From positions 13,350,089 through 13,414,088 of the forward strand of contig OX365956.1 of the NCBI GenBank assembly GCA_947247005.1: a DNA stretch of 64,000 nucleotides. Direction: 5' to 3'. This stretch comes from Spisula solida. Lineage: Eukaryota > Mollusca > Bivalvia > Venerida > Mactridae. A program made the translations under genes and the position numbers. The notes below the pieces were generated by a model. The model did no database searches and had not been told where the DNA came from. It saw only the letters and a list, made by a program, of their open reading frames with translations. Positions 48,905 through 58,966 of the stretch are shown here, piece after piece. Position 1 is the first letter of the stretch. The number at the start of each line of letters is the position of its first letter.

Positions 48905-49075
48905 AACAAGTCGGATAGGGAAGGCAGCAGTCAATTGAAACAGTCGAGCACAGAAAGTAACAGAAATAACACAGACCACAATCATACGACACAATGCCCA
49001 GCAAATAACTGAACGATAATATGAAACTTAACCGATTGAAGTCCAAATTTCAGCTGTAAAAAGGCCAAAAGTCCA
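48905..49075 (-). repeat. Truncated Penelope-associated 3' tail, minus strand
   Basis: Minus strand: GGGCATTGTGTCGTATGATT, TTACTTTCTGTGCTCGACTG, AATTGACTGCTGCCTTCCCT and ATCCGACTTGTT. This is the same order as the tails at 9.24, 22.44, 29.1, 30.0 and 32.9 kb. Only the last ~150 bp are present. Confidence 0.65.
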
Positions 49076-49949
49076 AGTACTCTCTGATAAATTAGAGGTT
49101 GTTGCTCTAAATTAAAATAACTATAAATGTAGTAGCATACATACTCATGGTCTCAATTTAGATCAAGACATTGATCAGCCCTAGGAGAGGTAGGCAAACT
49201 TAGAAGTATTCCCGGGAGCGGTTTAAAGTCAACGTACGATGACAGAAACAGCAATTTATGAAGTCTGATGAACTCAGAACAATTATATGTTATTCAATTG
49301 TCTCCAGTAAATTCGTGACGCTAATGTTGATTACACGTCTGGCGTTGTGCCACTTGCCCCAAGGAGTTCAATGCACGATCGTCGGTTGGAGTGTTTTGAT
49401 AGCGTATCAAATAACAAATATTCAGTCACAAGCGGTGGTCTGTCGCCCTGACCAATTTTCCTGGACATGATTATTAACCAGTACAAATACCCTTTAGCGT
49501 CGCCAGAACAGTACAAGTCAAATAGTTCCTGTGAGCAAATGATGTACCGACTTCATTTGACAGATAATTGACAGGATCCTCGACCTTCTATCTGCATAAT
49601 TCAACAGCTGATGTGTATAAAATTAAGCATGAAAATCTCAAAATTGTGAGAAAAAAATAAGCGCGATAGGCCGGTAGCTTTCAAATTGGGGAAACTATAT
49701 GCACGATAATTTGACATACGAATTTACCAACAATTTGGTAAATAATTTCATGTATAGCAAACCAATTTTCAAGACACTTAATTGCATATTATGACTCCAT
49801 TGTTCCATATAATATTTATATGCTTATAAATAAAACCTCGTATCAGTTTATTAAAAGGTATTATCATAAGACATATTTTCAGTGTTCAACAATATCAAAG
49901 ATCGTAAACCAATTCCGATAATTCCACGACAATTGACTGGGAAGCGCTG
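49076..49949. other. No recognisable feature
   Basis: Nothing supportable. Confidence 0.35.
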
Positions 49950-50220
49950 TGCTTATGCAGCTGCAGTCACCTCCGGTTTAGATCCATGGTCTGAATATTG
50001 CTTTGCGCTCACTGAAATTTCGGACAGTTCTGACTTCGTCGGTAAATAAACTATTGCAATGCAACAAAGACCGATGTTATCCGCATGGAATAATGGAATT
50101 AGTCTGGTTCATGACATTCTTACAAAATGCATCTTTTTTGGATTTTTTTTTGAAATCGTAAACCATCGAGAACAGGTCACGTGCCCCTGCATGGACTTTT
50201 TACTTTATGCTACCCAATAT
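49950..50220 (+). repeat. Dispersed repeat, pair with 44290-44580
   Basis: Direct copy of the partner; see landmark words there. Differences are mostly point changes. Confidence 0.75.
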
Positions 50221-50714
50221 ACCTGCTCGCTCAAGGCTCGCAGGTAATCAGTGGAGGATCTAGCAGTAGCTTATATCATGACATAGCTTAGACTGTCCAC
50301 AACAGTCTTCATGCATAGATCACCTGAGTGACAAGCACCGTGCTCACCAGATAGACTGTTGACATGTGATGAAACTATTTATGATATAGTATGGATTGTA
50401 ATACATTCTTTCATGTTTTGGCTTGTATTATGTTAGATATTTGCACTGACAATAAAGATCCTCTTTAAGACCATGTTCATGATTTCAGATAATTGTAATT
50501 GTTAAAAGCAAATTCTCAAGTTCAGAACAAAATGAGTAGCTAGTGTGACCGATGCATTTTTATAACACCACATTTCCATTTGGTCTCATTAGGTCTCATT
50601 AGGGAATTGTTGTTATTCTCTGTGATCATTGATTGGAATAGCATGACGTTGTTACGATTTGTAGAGAACTACATTCCAATTTACGACAATGGTGTAGAAG
50701 AGGGCACCTTGATA
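50221..50714. other. No recognisable feature
   Basis: Contains a direct TAGGTCTCATTAGG-like doublet (about 50583-50602); otherwise nothing. Confidence 0.3.
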
Positions 50715-51385
50715 ACAGATGGGCATTTCGTCGGCTGGCTCTAATAAGGATCAAAGTGCCAAAATCATGTTTTTGAGAAAATGAGGGTTGAACATTTGAC
50801 TTTGTCAAATATTTTAAAAAATAAAAAAACCCGTAGATAAGTACAATGGCTTCATTCTTCCCATTGCATTCATTATTTCGCCTTATTATTGACGTATATG
50901 CGTCTGTTTTGAAAATATGTGTTATCCTGAATTCGGACATTGAACAACCTTTGCATTTGTTAGTTGCACGACTGGAGTTTGGACAAGATATTACCGAAAT
51001 AACGCGGTTTCAGTTGTTGATCTGGACACTGTGTCATATAAGAACGACTGGTAGAGGACAATGTGCAACTTAACATTAAACATTTCAGTTAATCACGTGA
51101 CATATTAAAGGACGGCAATTGGTCAACTTATTGTTTTTAGTTTTTAGTTCAAGTTGATCTTAGAGTAACCAATCTCCGGGACATTCAGCAACATGCCCAC
51201 TACGAAGTGGTTCAAAAACTTGACTTTGAGCAAAACATTACTGACAAAAAGCACATTGCACTTGAAATTATGACGTTATTTTTTCACAAGACATTGAGCA
51301 ATGTCAAATTAGATAGCAAGTGCAAAAATATCGTTTTTGAATAAAATGGACATTGGAGACCAATAGAGCCAGCCGACGATTTGTT
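50715..51385. mobile_element. Possible TIR element with CGTCGGCTGGCTCT ends
   Basis: CGTCGGCTGGCTCTAATAAG at 50731 is inverted at about 51361-51380 (ATAGAGCCAGCCGACG), with weaker pairing inward. An open frame of 75 codons at 50846-51073 has no recognised domain. No target duplication was found. Confidence 0.4.
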
Positions 51386-52414
51386 CGATAGCAAGCATCG
51401 ATAGACCAAAGTACGAGGGCCGTTCATTTAATAGCCGGACTATCGCTATATATATAGCGCTTGATTGAAACATGCAATGTTATAAGCTTTCGTTTGAAAC
51501 ATGCGATGCAATAAACTTTTGTTTAATAAGACTTACTCACCAACTCGATTATTTGACAAAACTTGGTTTATTATTATCCTAACGAACACAAACTGTGGTT
51601 ACTATAGTAACCTAACAAAGGACTACCCGGCCCAGCCCAGGTCTTTTTTTAACTATATTGTGTTGATATGGCAGGGTTCGTGGTATAGTTGTCTATTTTC
51701 AAAGGAAAACTTAAGATAACGTTATGTCTATAACTACGTTATGTTATAACTTTTAACGTTTCATGTCATTTCTGTACTGTGATTGAAGTGTTGTTTGTTG
51801 ACTACGGGCGTGTTTCCGTTAATATCGCAATGAAATCGAAGTTGTTAGAAAAACCTGGATAATGATACAATTTCGTAAAAGTATTGGTCAAACACCTGTA
51901 AAACTGAATCATCTATTTTAGAGAGGCATTTTGAGAATATTCGTATCGGTGAATTTTTGCTTATAAACGGTTCCATGATGGCAATGATCACCACGCCATG
52001 ATCCTAGACCGGGCCATTCTAACGTCAGAAACAGGAACGTGTCGTCGGTTAAACACCTGTTGAGCGGTAAACATTACTTGAAGAATAACTAATGTAATAA
52101 TCACGGAACCATGCGAACCTATCGTGGATACAGCATTTACCACCACTACCGACATCTTAAAATGGTTAATATGTGTGTTCGCATGACTTTATTGCTCCTA
52201 AACGATGATCAAATACAGAAAATGTGTCACATTTTAGGATCGAAAATGGCGTTTCGTCACCATATTTTGACGTCGACTTGGGCCGACTAACGTTACATGT
52301 ACTTGTTAAAACACTAATTTTACGTAAACCCGTCGTCGCAACAAGTTGAAATTGCATTCAGGAATGGTGTGAATGTATTCCAATAAGTGTTCATGAATAT
52401 CAAGCTATTAGTTT
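51386..52414. other. 1 kb without recognisable genes
   Basis: A perfect palindrome CGCTATATATATAGCG lies at about 51443-51458. A minus-strand frame of 63 codons (52166-52357) shows no domain. If the envelope-like frame at 53.6-54.0 kb once continued leftward, I cannot see its remainder here. Confidence 0.35.
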
Positions 52415-53636
52415 TCACAAGAGGGCCCAAAGCGCCATAGATCGCTCCCCTGTCCTAGTAGTTGATGCAGACCCCTTAATGGTAGCCTCTATTGCACGTG
52501 AAAGGTTTTTATATTGTCTTATAAAGCAGTCTGAGCTGCCTTGTAATTTACATCACATAGACCAAATGGCATATTGAAGTTTAAGTTTTGTCTATGATTT
52601 GACTTAATGATCTAGTTTTTGACCCAATATCGAACTTCACCTAGAGTTTGTTGAGATGATCGTTGTGACCAACATTCATAAAGAAAAGGCCAACAGTGAG
52701 ACCTCTAGAGACAAGGTTTTTCTTTGATTTGTAATTGTGACCTAGTTTCTTTATCCCAGATTACCCAATATCAAACGTGACCTAGATTATATTGACAAGA
52801 TCATTGTGACCGAATTTCATTCAGATTATGTCAAAATTGTGACCTCTAGTGACTGCGCATGGTTTTTATATTATTTGACATTGTGACCTAGTTTTTGATC
52901 CTAGATGACCCAAACTCGAACTGTACCTAGATTTTATTGACATGACCATGTTGACCAAGTGTCATAATGAGGCCAAAATTATGACTTCAAGTGACTACAC
53001 AAGGTTTTTTATGATTTGACCTTGTGACCTAGTTTGTGACCCCGGATGACCTTATATCGAACTTGACGTAGATTTTGTTCACATGATCATTGTGACCAAG
53101 TTTCATAAAAATAAGAAAAAATTGTGACCTCTAGTGACTACACAAAATTTTTCTATGATTTGACCTTGTGACCTAGTTTTTGACCCCGGATGACCCAATA
53201 TCGAAATTCACCTAGATATTGATAACATGATCATTGTGACGAAGTATCATAAAGATGAGGCCGAAATTGTGACCTCTAGTGACTACACAACGTTTTTTTA
53301 TGATTTGACCTTGTGACCTAGTTTTTGATACACGATGACCCAATCGATCTTGACCTAGATTTTGTTCATTGTGACCAAGTTTCATAAAATTGAGGTCAAC
53401 ATTGTGACCTCTAGTTACTACACAAGGTTTCTCTATGATTTGATGTTGTGACCTAGTTTTTGACCCCGGATGACCCAATATCGCACTTGACATAGCTTTG
53501 TTGAGGTTATCATTGTGACCAAGTTTCATTATGATTAGGCTAAAACTGGGACCTCTAGTGTATATACAAGTAAAATGTGGACAGACGGACGACGGACGAA
53601 AAGTGACCACAAAAGCTAACACAGGTGAGCTAAAAT
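52415..53636. mobile_element. Dispersed repeat with ~140 bp internal tandem units
   Basis: The landmark GTGACCTCTAGTGACTACAC recurs near 52699 (weak), 52847, 52985, 53125, 53271, 53407 and 53550, spaced 136-148 bp. Each unit also carries GACCTTGTGACCTAGTTTTT, CCCGGATGACCCAATATCGA and ATTGTGACCAAGTTTCATAA. The left end CAAGAGGGCCC...TAGATCGCTCCCCTG and the right end GGACAGACGGACGACGGACG...CACAGGTGAGCTAAAA are roughly inverted near the tips. From memory this is a widespread bivalve repeat; its class is unclear. Open frames inside are repeat artefacts. Confidence 0.7.
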
Positions 53637-54039
53637 ACCAACTCGCAGCTCGACCAATAATTGGTATTAGAGCTCGTTTTGACCGCTTGTGTAGCATTTT
53701 GAAGTCCCCGAAATTAGTACCTATCATTCCTCGCGTGTCATTGAGATATGATATTTCTTTATTTAAAGCAAGGAGTGTATTGGCATATTCTTCATTTTGC
53801 GGTTGTTCATATTTCTGAACAATATATTCCGCAGAGGTTGGCACGGTTTTAATATCTGTTTGCAGCCTATTTAGGAAATCACCAAAATTTAATGGCCTTT
53901 AATCGACCACAAAAGATGCCAACCGCTTTGCCCATGTTGTTGCAATTTCATTAGTTTTCTGGAAAACCACATTTTGTTTAACAACTACGATTTCCGTTAA
54001 GCCAAGGATTAGACTTAGTGCAATCACCACAGCTCTCAT
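53632..54039 (-). pseudogene. Envelope-like ORF of an LTR retroelement, truncated
   Basis: The frame starts at ATG 54039 with a hydrophobic signal-peptide-like N-terminus (AVVIALSLILGLTEIVVV). After one in-frame TAA (about 53902) it continues through the codons for ADLLALNK-like helical sequence. It reaches HKRSKRALIPIIGRAASWYF at about 53691-53632. RSKR is a furin-type cleavage site, and the hydrophobic, glycine-containing stretch after it looks like the start of a fusion peptide. This layout (signal peptide, ectodomain subunit, furin site, fusion peptide) is that of retroviral or errantivirus-type envelope proteins in animal LTR elements. The frame is cut off right after this point by the repeat ending at 53636. 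No gag, pol or LTR was found nearby. Non-functional as it stands. Confidence 0.6.
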
Positions 54040-54526
54040 TTTACCGGAAACACATGGAGTGTCTCATTACATTTCACCCTACACATTACTAAATATATGT
54101 ACACAATAAACATCAAGGTCAGTAACGAAGCCTTAAAGCAACCTGTTCGTTGTCTTAAACATTTGCTTCATCTTTATTTGCCGTCTATTTCGACGATTGA
54201 GCTAGGACGTACGAATGGTGATCTTTTCATCTAGCAATTTTGTTTTTTTCAGCAAGGCTCGATAGCAAATCAGAATAATCCAGACTAAGATATCTCGGAC
54301 CGAATGCGCGTGGTGTTGGACGTCACGTGATTCCATTTTAAGTGTCACCGTTTGAGCGGCACCGAGTTTCTTTCTGAACTCATATCCGGGTCCATGTATA
54401 CGATTGATTTACTTTTAATATGGAAATAAATCAATAATAGCCAACTCTGGAATGTAAGGCGGAATAGAAAAAGTATCGATGCTTATTCGACATAAAACTC
54501 GGAACTAGGCGGTTTGCTTTACGCAT
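54040..54526. other. No recognisable feature
   Basis: Upstream of the envelope-like frame; no LTR, polypurine tract or pol remnant recognised. Confidence 0.3.
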
Positions 54527-54925
54527 GTTTTGTTCCAGATTATTATTGTTTTGATCCAGATTTTTATTGTTTTGTTCCAGACTTTTATTGTTTTGTTTCA
54601 GATCATTATTGTTTGGTTCAGATTACTTTTTTGTCTATTTTGTTCCAGATTATTATTGTTTTGTTCTGGATTATTATTGCTTTGTTCCAGATTATTTTTG
54701 TTTTGTTCCAGATTATTATTATAATGTTCCAGATTATTATTGTTTTGTTCTGGATTATTATTGCTTTGTTCTAGATTATTTTTGTTGTGTTCCAGATTAT
54801 TATTTGTTGTGTTCCAGATTATTTTTGTTGTGTTCCAGATTATTTTTGTTTTGTTCCCGATTATTATTGTTTTGGTCCAGATTATTATTGTTGTGTTTCA
54901 GATTATGATTGTTTTGTTCCAGATG
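54527..54925. repeat. Minisatellite, 21 bp unit, about 19 copies
   Basis: Units of TTTTGTTCCAGATTATTATTG with variants such as TTCTGGATTATTATTGC and TGTGTTCCAGATTATTTTTG. Because 21 is a multiple of three, three plus-strand frames stay open and encode seven-residue repeats (FVPDYYC and equivalents). These are by-products of the period and not genes. Confidence 0.9.
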
Positions 54926-55004
54926 ATGAAGAAAGCAATACCTGACAGGTTTAGGGCGAACTTTCTAAAGACCGCCTTTTCATAAGAGTCAAAGATTTAT
55001 TGTG
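54926..55004. other. Short linker
   Basis: No feature seen. Confidence 0.3.
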
Positions 55005-56603
55005 TTGTAGTCTATACTGATGGTAGATTTCGCCAGTAACATATGGTTCGGAACTATGCCTCTTATGTCTCACAAATTAAGGAGGAGTGTCCGTATCGCG
55101 GTCTAAATTATTCTGTTTATTCTCATATTACAACGGCATCCGTTTTGGTAGAATCCCTACAATCACATAAACAGTAGAGTCGTGTGTAGTTCACTAAGTT
55201 TCCAAGTTTGGCATTAATCTTAATGACATGCCGTTGCTTTGTGATTATTTTTTGTCTGCATGCCCGACGGCGCACGCTGCACATTGGTCACAATTAGTCT
55301 CGTGATCAAGACCATTGTGACGTTACAATATAATTATTAAATAATTGAAACCGTAGGTAATTGATAGATCTACATTCCCTGGTAATGTGATTGTTCTCGA
55401 ATCAATATCTTAAAAGTTAGAAGGAAACTCTTTGAATATATTGATCACCCCTCGTACCATTGAAGAATTTAATCAGACTCTGTATTTGAAATATAATACA
55501 GAATATTATCTGAAAGTAAATCTCTTTTTGCGATGTAAGGGTGTAAGTTTATCATTCTACAACACAATTTTTTATTGCCATCAAAACTTCGTCTTTCCCA
55601 GATTAATGTAGACGTGTTTCCTATTTGGATCATACTAAGACACAACTTATGACGATGTGTATGAGTTTCATAATTCACCGTAGAAGTCTGGCATTCGTCT
55701 GTTAAAGTGTGAGACATATGTTGTAAAATTTTGATTCCGGTTGTTCAGTGATCACATTGCTTCGCAAACATGATGCAGACAGCCAGTGTTAGATATAACG
55801 TCTAGAACATTATGTTTGCATGTTGACATTTCAACATAAACAATATTTATTTCAAGTAAAGAGATAAATGCGTGCTGTAATGAGTAATTTATTGCAACGT
55901 TGTTTTTATACACATATTTTCTCTGAAGATATGATAAATTACAGTACAGGTGAATAACCGTCTGCATTTACGAACAATAAACCACAGCAATTTGAAATTC
56001 TATCCATAAATTGGCATAGCAGTCGATCAATTTAAAATATCTCTATACATTTATACTGAAAGGATCGCAACATATACCCCCTCCAAAATAGAATTTCGTA
56101 TCCAGAGCTTACATTATAAGATAAATAGATTAAGTAAGAATATTTATATGCACCCCATCCAATCGATGGTTAATATATTTTTTCTGATTTTACGCGAACT
56201 AATATTGATTTACTTCAAAAAGGTCAGTATCGTCGGTTCCATTCGTTGTCGTCACAAACCACGCCCGAGCCGAGTTTTTATATGGGAAACCCCGTGTGTT
56301 TCACGAAGGGTCAGTTGATTTTTACATTGGGAACACATCGGCTCCTGTGCGTGTGTATGTTTGTGTGTGTGTTAGAAAATTGTGAAGTTGTGTCTGCTCT
56401 GTAACTTTGTCATTTCTTATGGATATGTATATTATTTAGTACAAATGTTCTCCACATCAAGACCATGTGTCATGCGCAAGACCCAGGTCCCTATCACAAA
56501 GGTCAGGGACACACTTAGAGGTAAAGCATTCAAAGGCTCAAATGGGCATGTGATTCGTGTCCGCTATGGTACTATTACATTTCTTATTGGATATTTATAA
56601 TAC
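55005..56603. repeat. Tandem duplication, copy 1
   Basis: Starts at TCTATACTGATGGTAGATTT and is repeated at 57436 with few differences through to ATTGGATATTTATAA at 56602. Compared with copy 2 it keeps a ~80 bp stretch (about 56206-56287, with CAAACCACGCCCGAGCCGAG and TTTTTATATGGG). Copy 2 replaces that stretch with a short ATTATT-rich filler. Offset between copies is about 2432 bp at the start. Open frames conserved between the copies reflect recent duplication only. Confidence 0.9.
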
Positions 56604-56900
56604 TAGGTACACATGTTAATTACATCAAGTCGATATGCCATGCGGAAGATCCAGGTCCCTAGCCCAAAGGTCACGGTCATACATTAAAGTTAAAATGTAC
56701 GAGTATACAAATCTTGTATGTTTTGTTACTTAAAGTTTGTTATTTCGATCTTGATTTTAACATTACTTGGTTACATTCACAATCACACCCTTAGATCCCT
56801 AACTTAAATGTCAAAGTCACACGTACATACCCAGCTCTTGTTATCTGGTCAATGTCACATTTAAGCAATTACAAACTTTATTTCAAATCATTACGTTTGT
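56385..56900 (+). repeat. Diverged ~170 bp tandem repeat (CCCAGGTCCCTAGC type)
   Basis: The first unit has TTTCTTATGGATATGTATAT...GTCATGCGCAAGACCCAGGT..AAAGGTCAGGG. The second, 171 bp on, has TTTCTTATTGGATATTTATA...GATCCAGGTCCCTAGC. A third, weaker, starts at about 56750. It looks like a dispersed bivalve repeat I recognise from memory. One further copy lies in the second duplicate (58.75-58.96 kb). Confidence 0.55.
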
Positions 56901-57435
56901 TCTGTTTAATGTGGCTTTAAAGTTCATTTTCACGCCTGCTATATGATGACAAAGCTGCTTTATATTGAAACTACATGGTCTTAGTTTTTAGCATGCATTA
57001 AATACGTTAAAGGTATTCGGTTTCCCTTGGTTTGCATACTACACAATTGCGTTTATCACTAAAAGGATTGTACAACCAACTATTACCGAAAAGTCAAAAA
57101 AGAATTTATTACGCGCGCTTCGATATTTTGTATATCGATTTAAATGAAAGGCTGTCAGCCTTTTATAGACGATTTCGATATTAAGTTATTCTTGAAATAT
57201 AATTATTTTAAAAACCAGCGGGATATTTCGTAATATTATTATTTGACTTAGGTAAAAACATGATACCAATTTGATTGCTATTCGAGTCACTTCAGTTCCA
57301 GGGCATGCATCTTTATTGCTTCCGCTATGTATATCTCCGTCTATATATCGATATGCTGTATTGTAAAGTTTTAAGATTTATGCCTCTACTACTGTATACA
57401 GACACCTGTGACTGAGGACTGTCTCGCTCACTTGT
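56604..57435. other. Remainder of the duplicated unit, single copy here
   Basis: Expected to have a partner to the right of the LINE insertions that begin at 58966, outside this window. No gene seen. Confidence 0.4.
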
Positions 57436-58966
57436 GAGTCTATACAAATGGTAGATTTCGCCAGTAACATATGGTTCGGAACTATGCCTCTTATGTCTCA
57501 CAAATTAAGTAGGAGTGTCCGTATCGCGGTCTAAGGTATTCTGTTTATTCTCATATTACAACGGCATCCGTTTGGTAGAATCCCTACAATCACATAAACA
57601 GTAGAGTCATGTGTAGTTCACTGATTTTCCAAGTTTTGCATTAATCTTAATGACATGTCGTTGCTTTGTGATTATTTTTTGTATGCATGCTCGACGGCGC
57701 GCGCTGCACATTGGTCACAATTAGTGTCGTGATCAAGACCATTGTGACGTCACAGTATAATTAAATAATTAAAACCGTAGGTAATTGATAGATCTACATT
57801 CCCTGGTAATATGATTGTTGTCGAATCAATATCTTAAAAGTTAGAAGGAAATTCTTTGAATATATTGATCATCCCTCGTACAATCGAAGAATTTAATCAG
57901 ACTCTGTATTTGAAATATAATACAGAATATTATCTGAAAGTAAATGTCTTTTGCGATGGAGGGTGTAAGTTTATTATTCTGTAACACAATTTTTATTTCC
58001 ATCAAAACTTCGTCCTTCCCAGATTAATGGACACGTGTTTCCTATTTGGATCATACTAAGACACAACTAATGACGATGTGTATGAGTTTCATAATTCACC
58101 GTAGAAGTCTGGCACTCGTCTGTTAAAGTGTGAGACATATGTTGTAAATTTTTGATTCCGGTTGTTCAGTGATCACATTGCTTTGCAAACATGATGCAGA
58201 CAGCCAGTGTTAGATATAACGTCTAGAACATTATGTTTGCATGTTGACTTTTCAACATAAAAAATATTTATTTCAAGTAAAGAGATAAATGCGTGCTGTA
58301 ATGAGTAATTTACTGCAACGTTGTTTTTATACCAATATTTTCTCTGAAGATATGATAAATTACAGTACAGGTGAATAACCGTCTGCATTTACGAACATTA
58401 AACCACAGCAATTTGAAATTCTATCCATAAATTGGCATAGCAGTCTATCAATTTAAAATATCTCTAAACATTTATACTGAAATGATCGCAACATATACCC
58501 CCTCCAAAGTAGAATTTCGTATCCAGTGCTTACATTATAAGATAAATAGAGTAAGTAAGAATATTTATATGTACCCCATCCAATCGATGGTTAATATATT
58601 TTTTCTGATTTTACGCGAATTATATTATTATTATATATAAATTATATGGGAAACCCCGTGTGTTTCACGAAGGGTCAGTTGATTTTGACATTGTGAACAC
58701 ATCGGCTCCTGTGCGTGTGTATGTTTGTGCGTGTGTTAGAAAATTGTGAAGGTGTGTCTGCTCTGTAACTTTGTCGTTTCTTATGGATATGTATATTATT
58801 TAGTACAAATGTTCACCACATCAAGACCATGTGTCATGCGCAAGACCCAGGTCCCTAGCTCAAAGGTCAGGGTCACACTTATAGGTAAAGCATTAAAAGG
58901 CTCAAATGGGCATGTGATTCGTGTCCGCTATGGTACTATTACATTTCTTATTGGATATTTATAATT
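57436..58966. repeat. Tandem duplication, copy 2, broken at its right end
   Basis: Matches copy 1 from its first base pairs to TATTTATAAT, with a deletion/filler near 58620-58650. At 58966 homology stops abruptly and antisense LINE coding sequence begins, while copy 1 continues with ACTAGGTACACATG. Copy 1 therefore shows the uninterrupted state of this site. Confidence 0.9.

Noticed and set aside
53212..53631. Continuation of the envelope-like frame through the ~140 bp repeat units
   Set aside because: The 210-codon frame keeps reading into repeat DNA only by chance; its residues there repeat with the DNA unit.
54514..54985. Overlapping open frames encoding CFVPDYY- or VLFQIII-type heptad repeats
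   Set aside because: They are forced by the 21 bp period of a minisatellite, open in three frames at once, with no other coding signal.
55752..58388. Conserved 71-codon minus-strand frame present in both duplicate copies (MQTVIHLYCN start)
   Set aside because: The copies are recent duplicates, so conservation is expected without coding. No recognisable domain; the older related repeat at 38.7 kb does not cover this part.
55005..58966. LTR retrotransposon with 1.5 kb LTRs and a short interior
   Set aside because: The repeats do not start TG or end CA, no primer-binding site or polypurine tract is seen, and copy 2 ends at a LINE junction rather than at a natural terminus.
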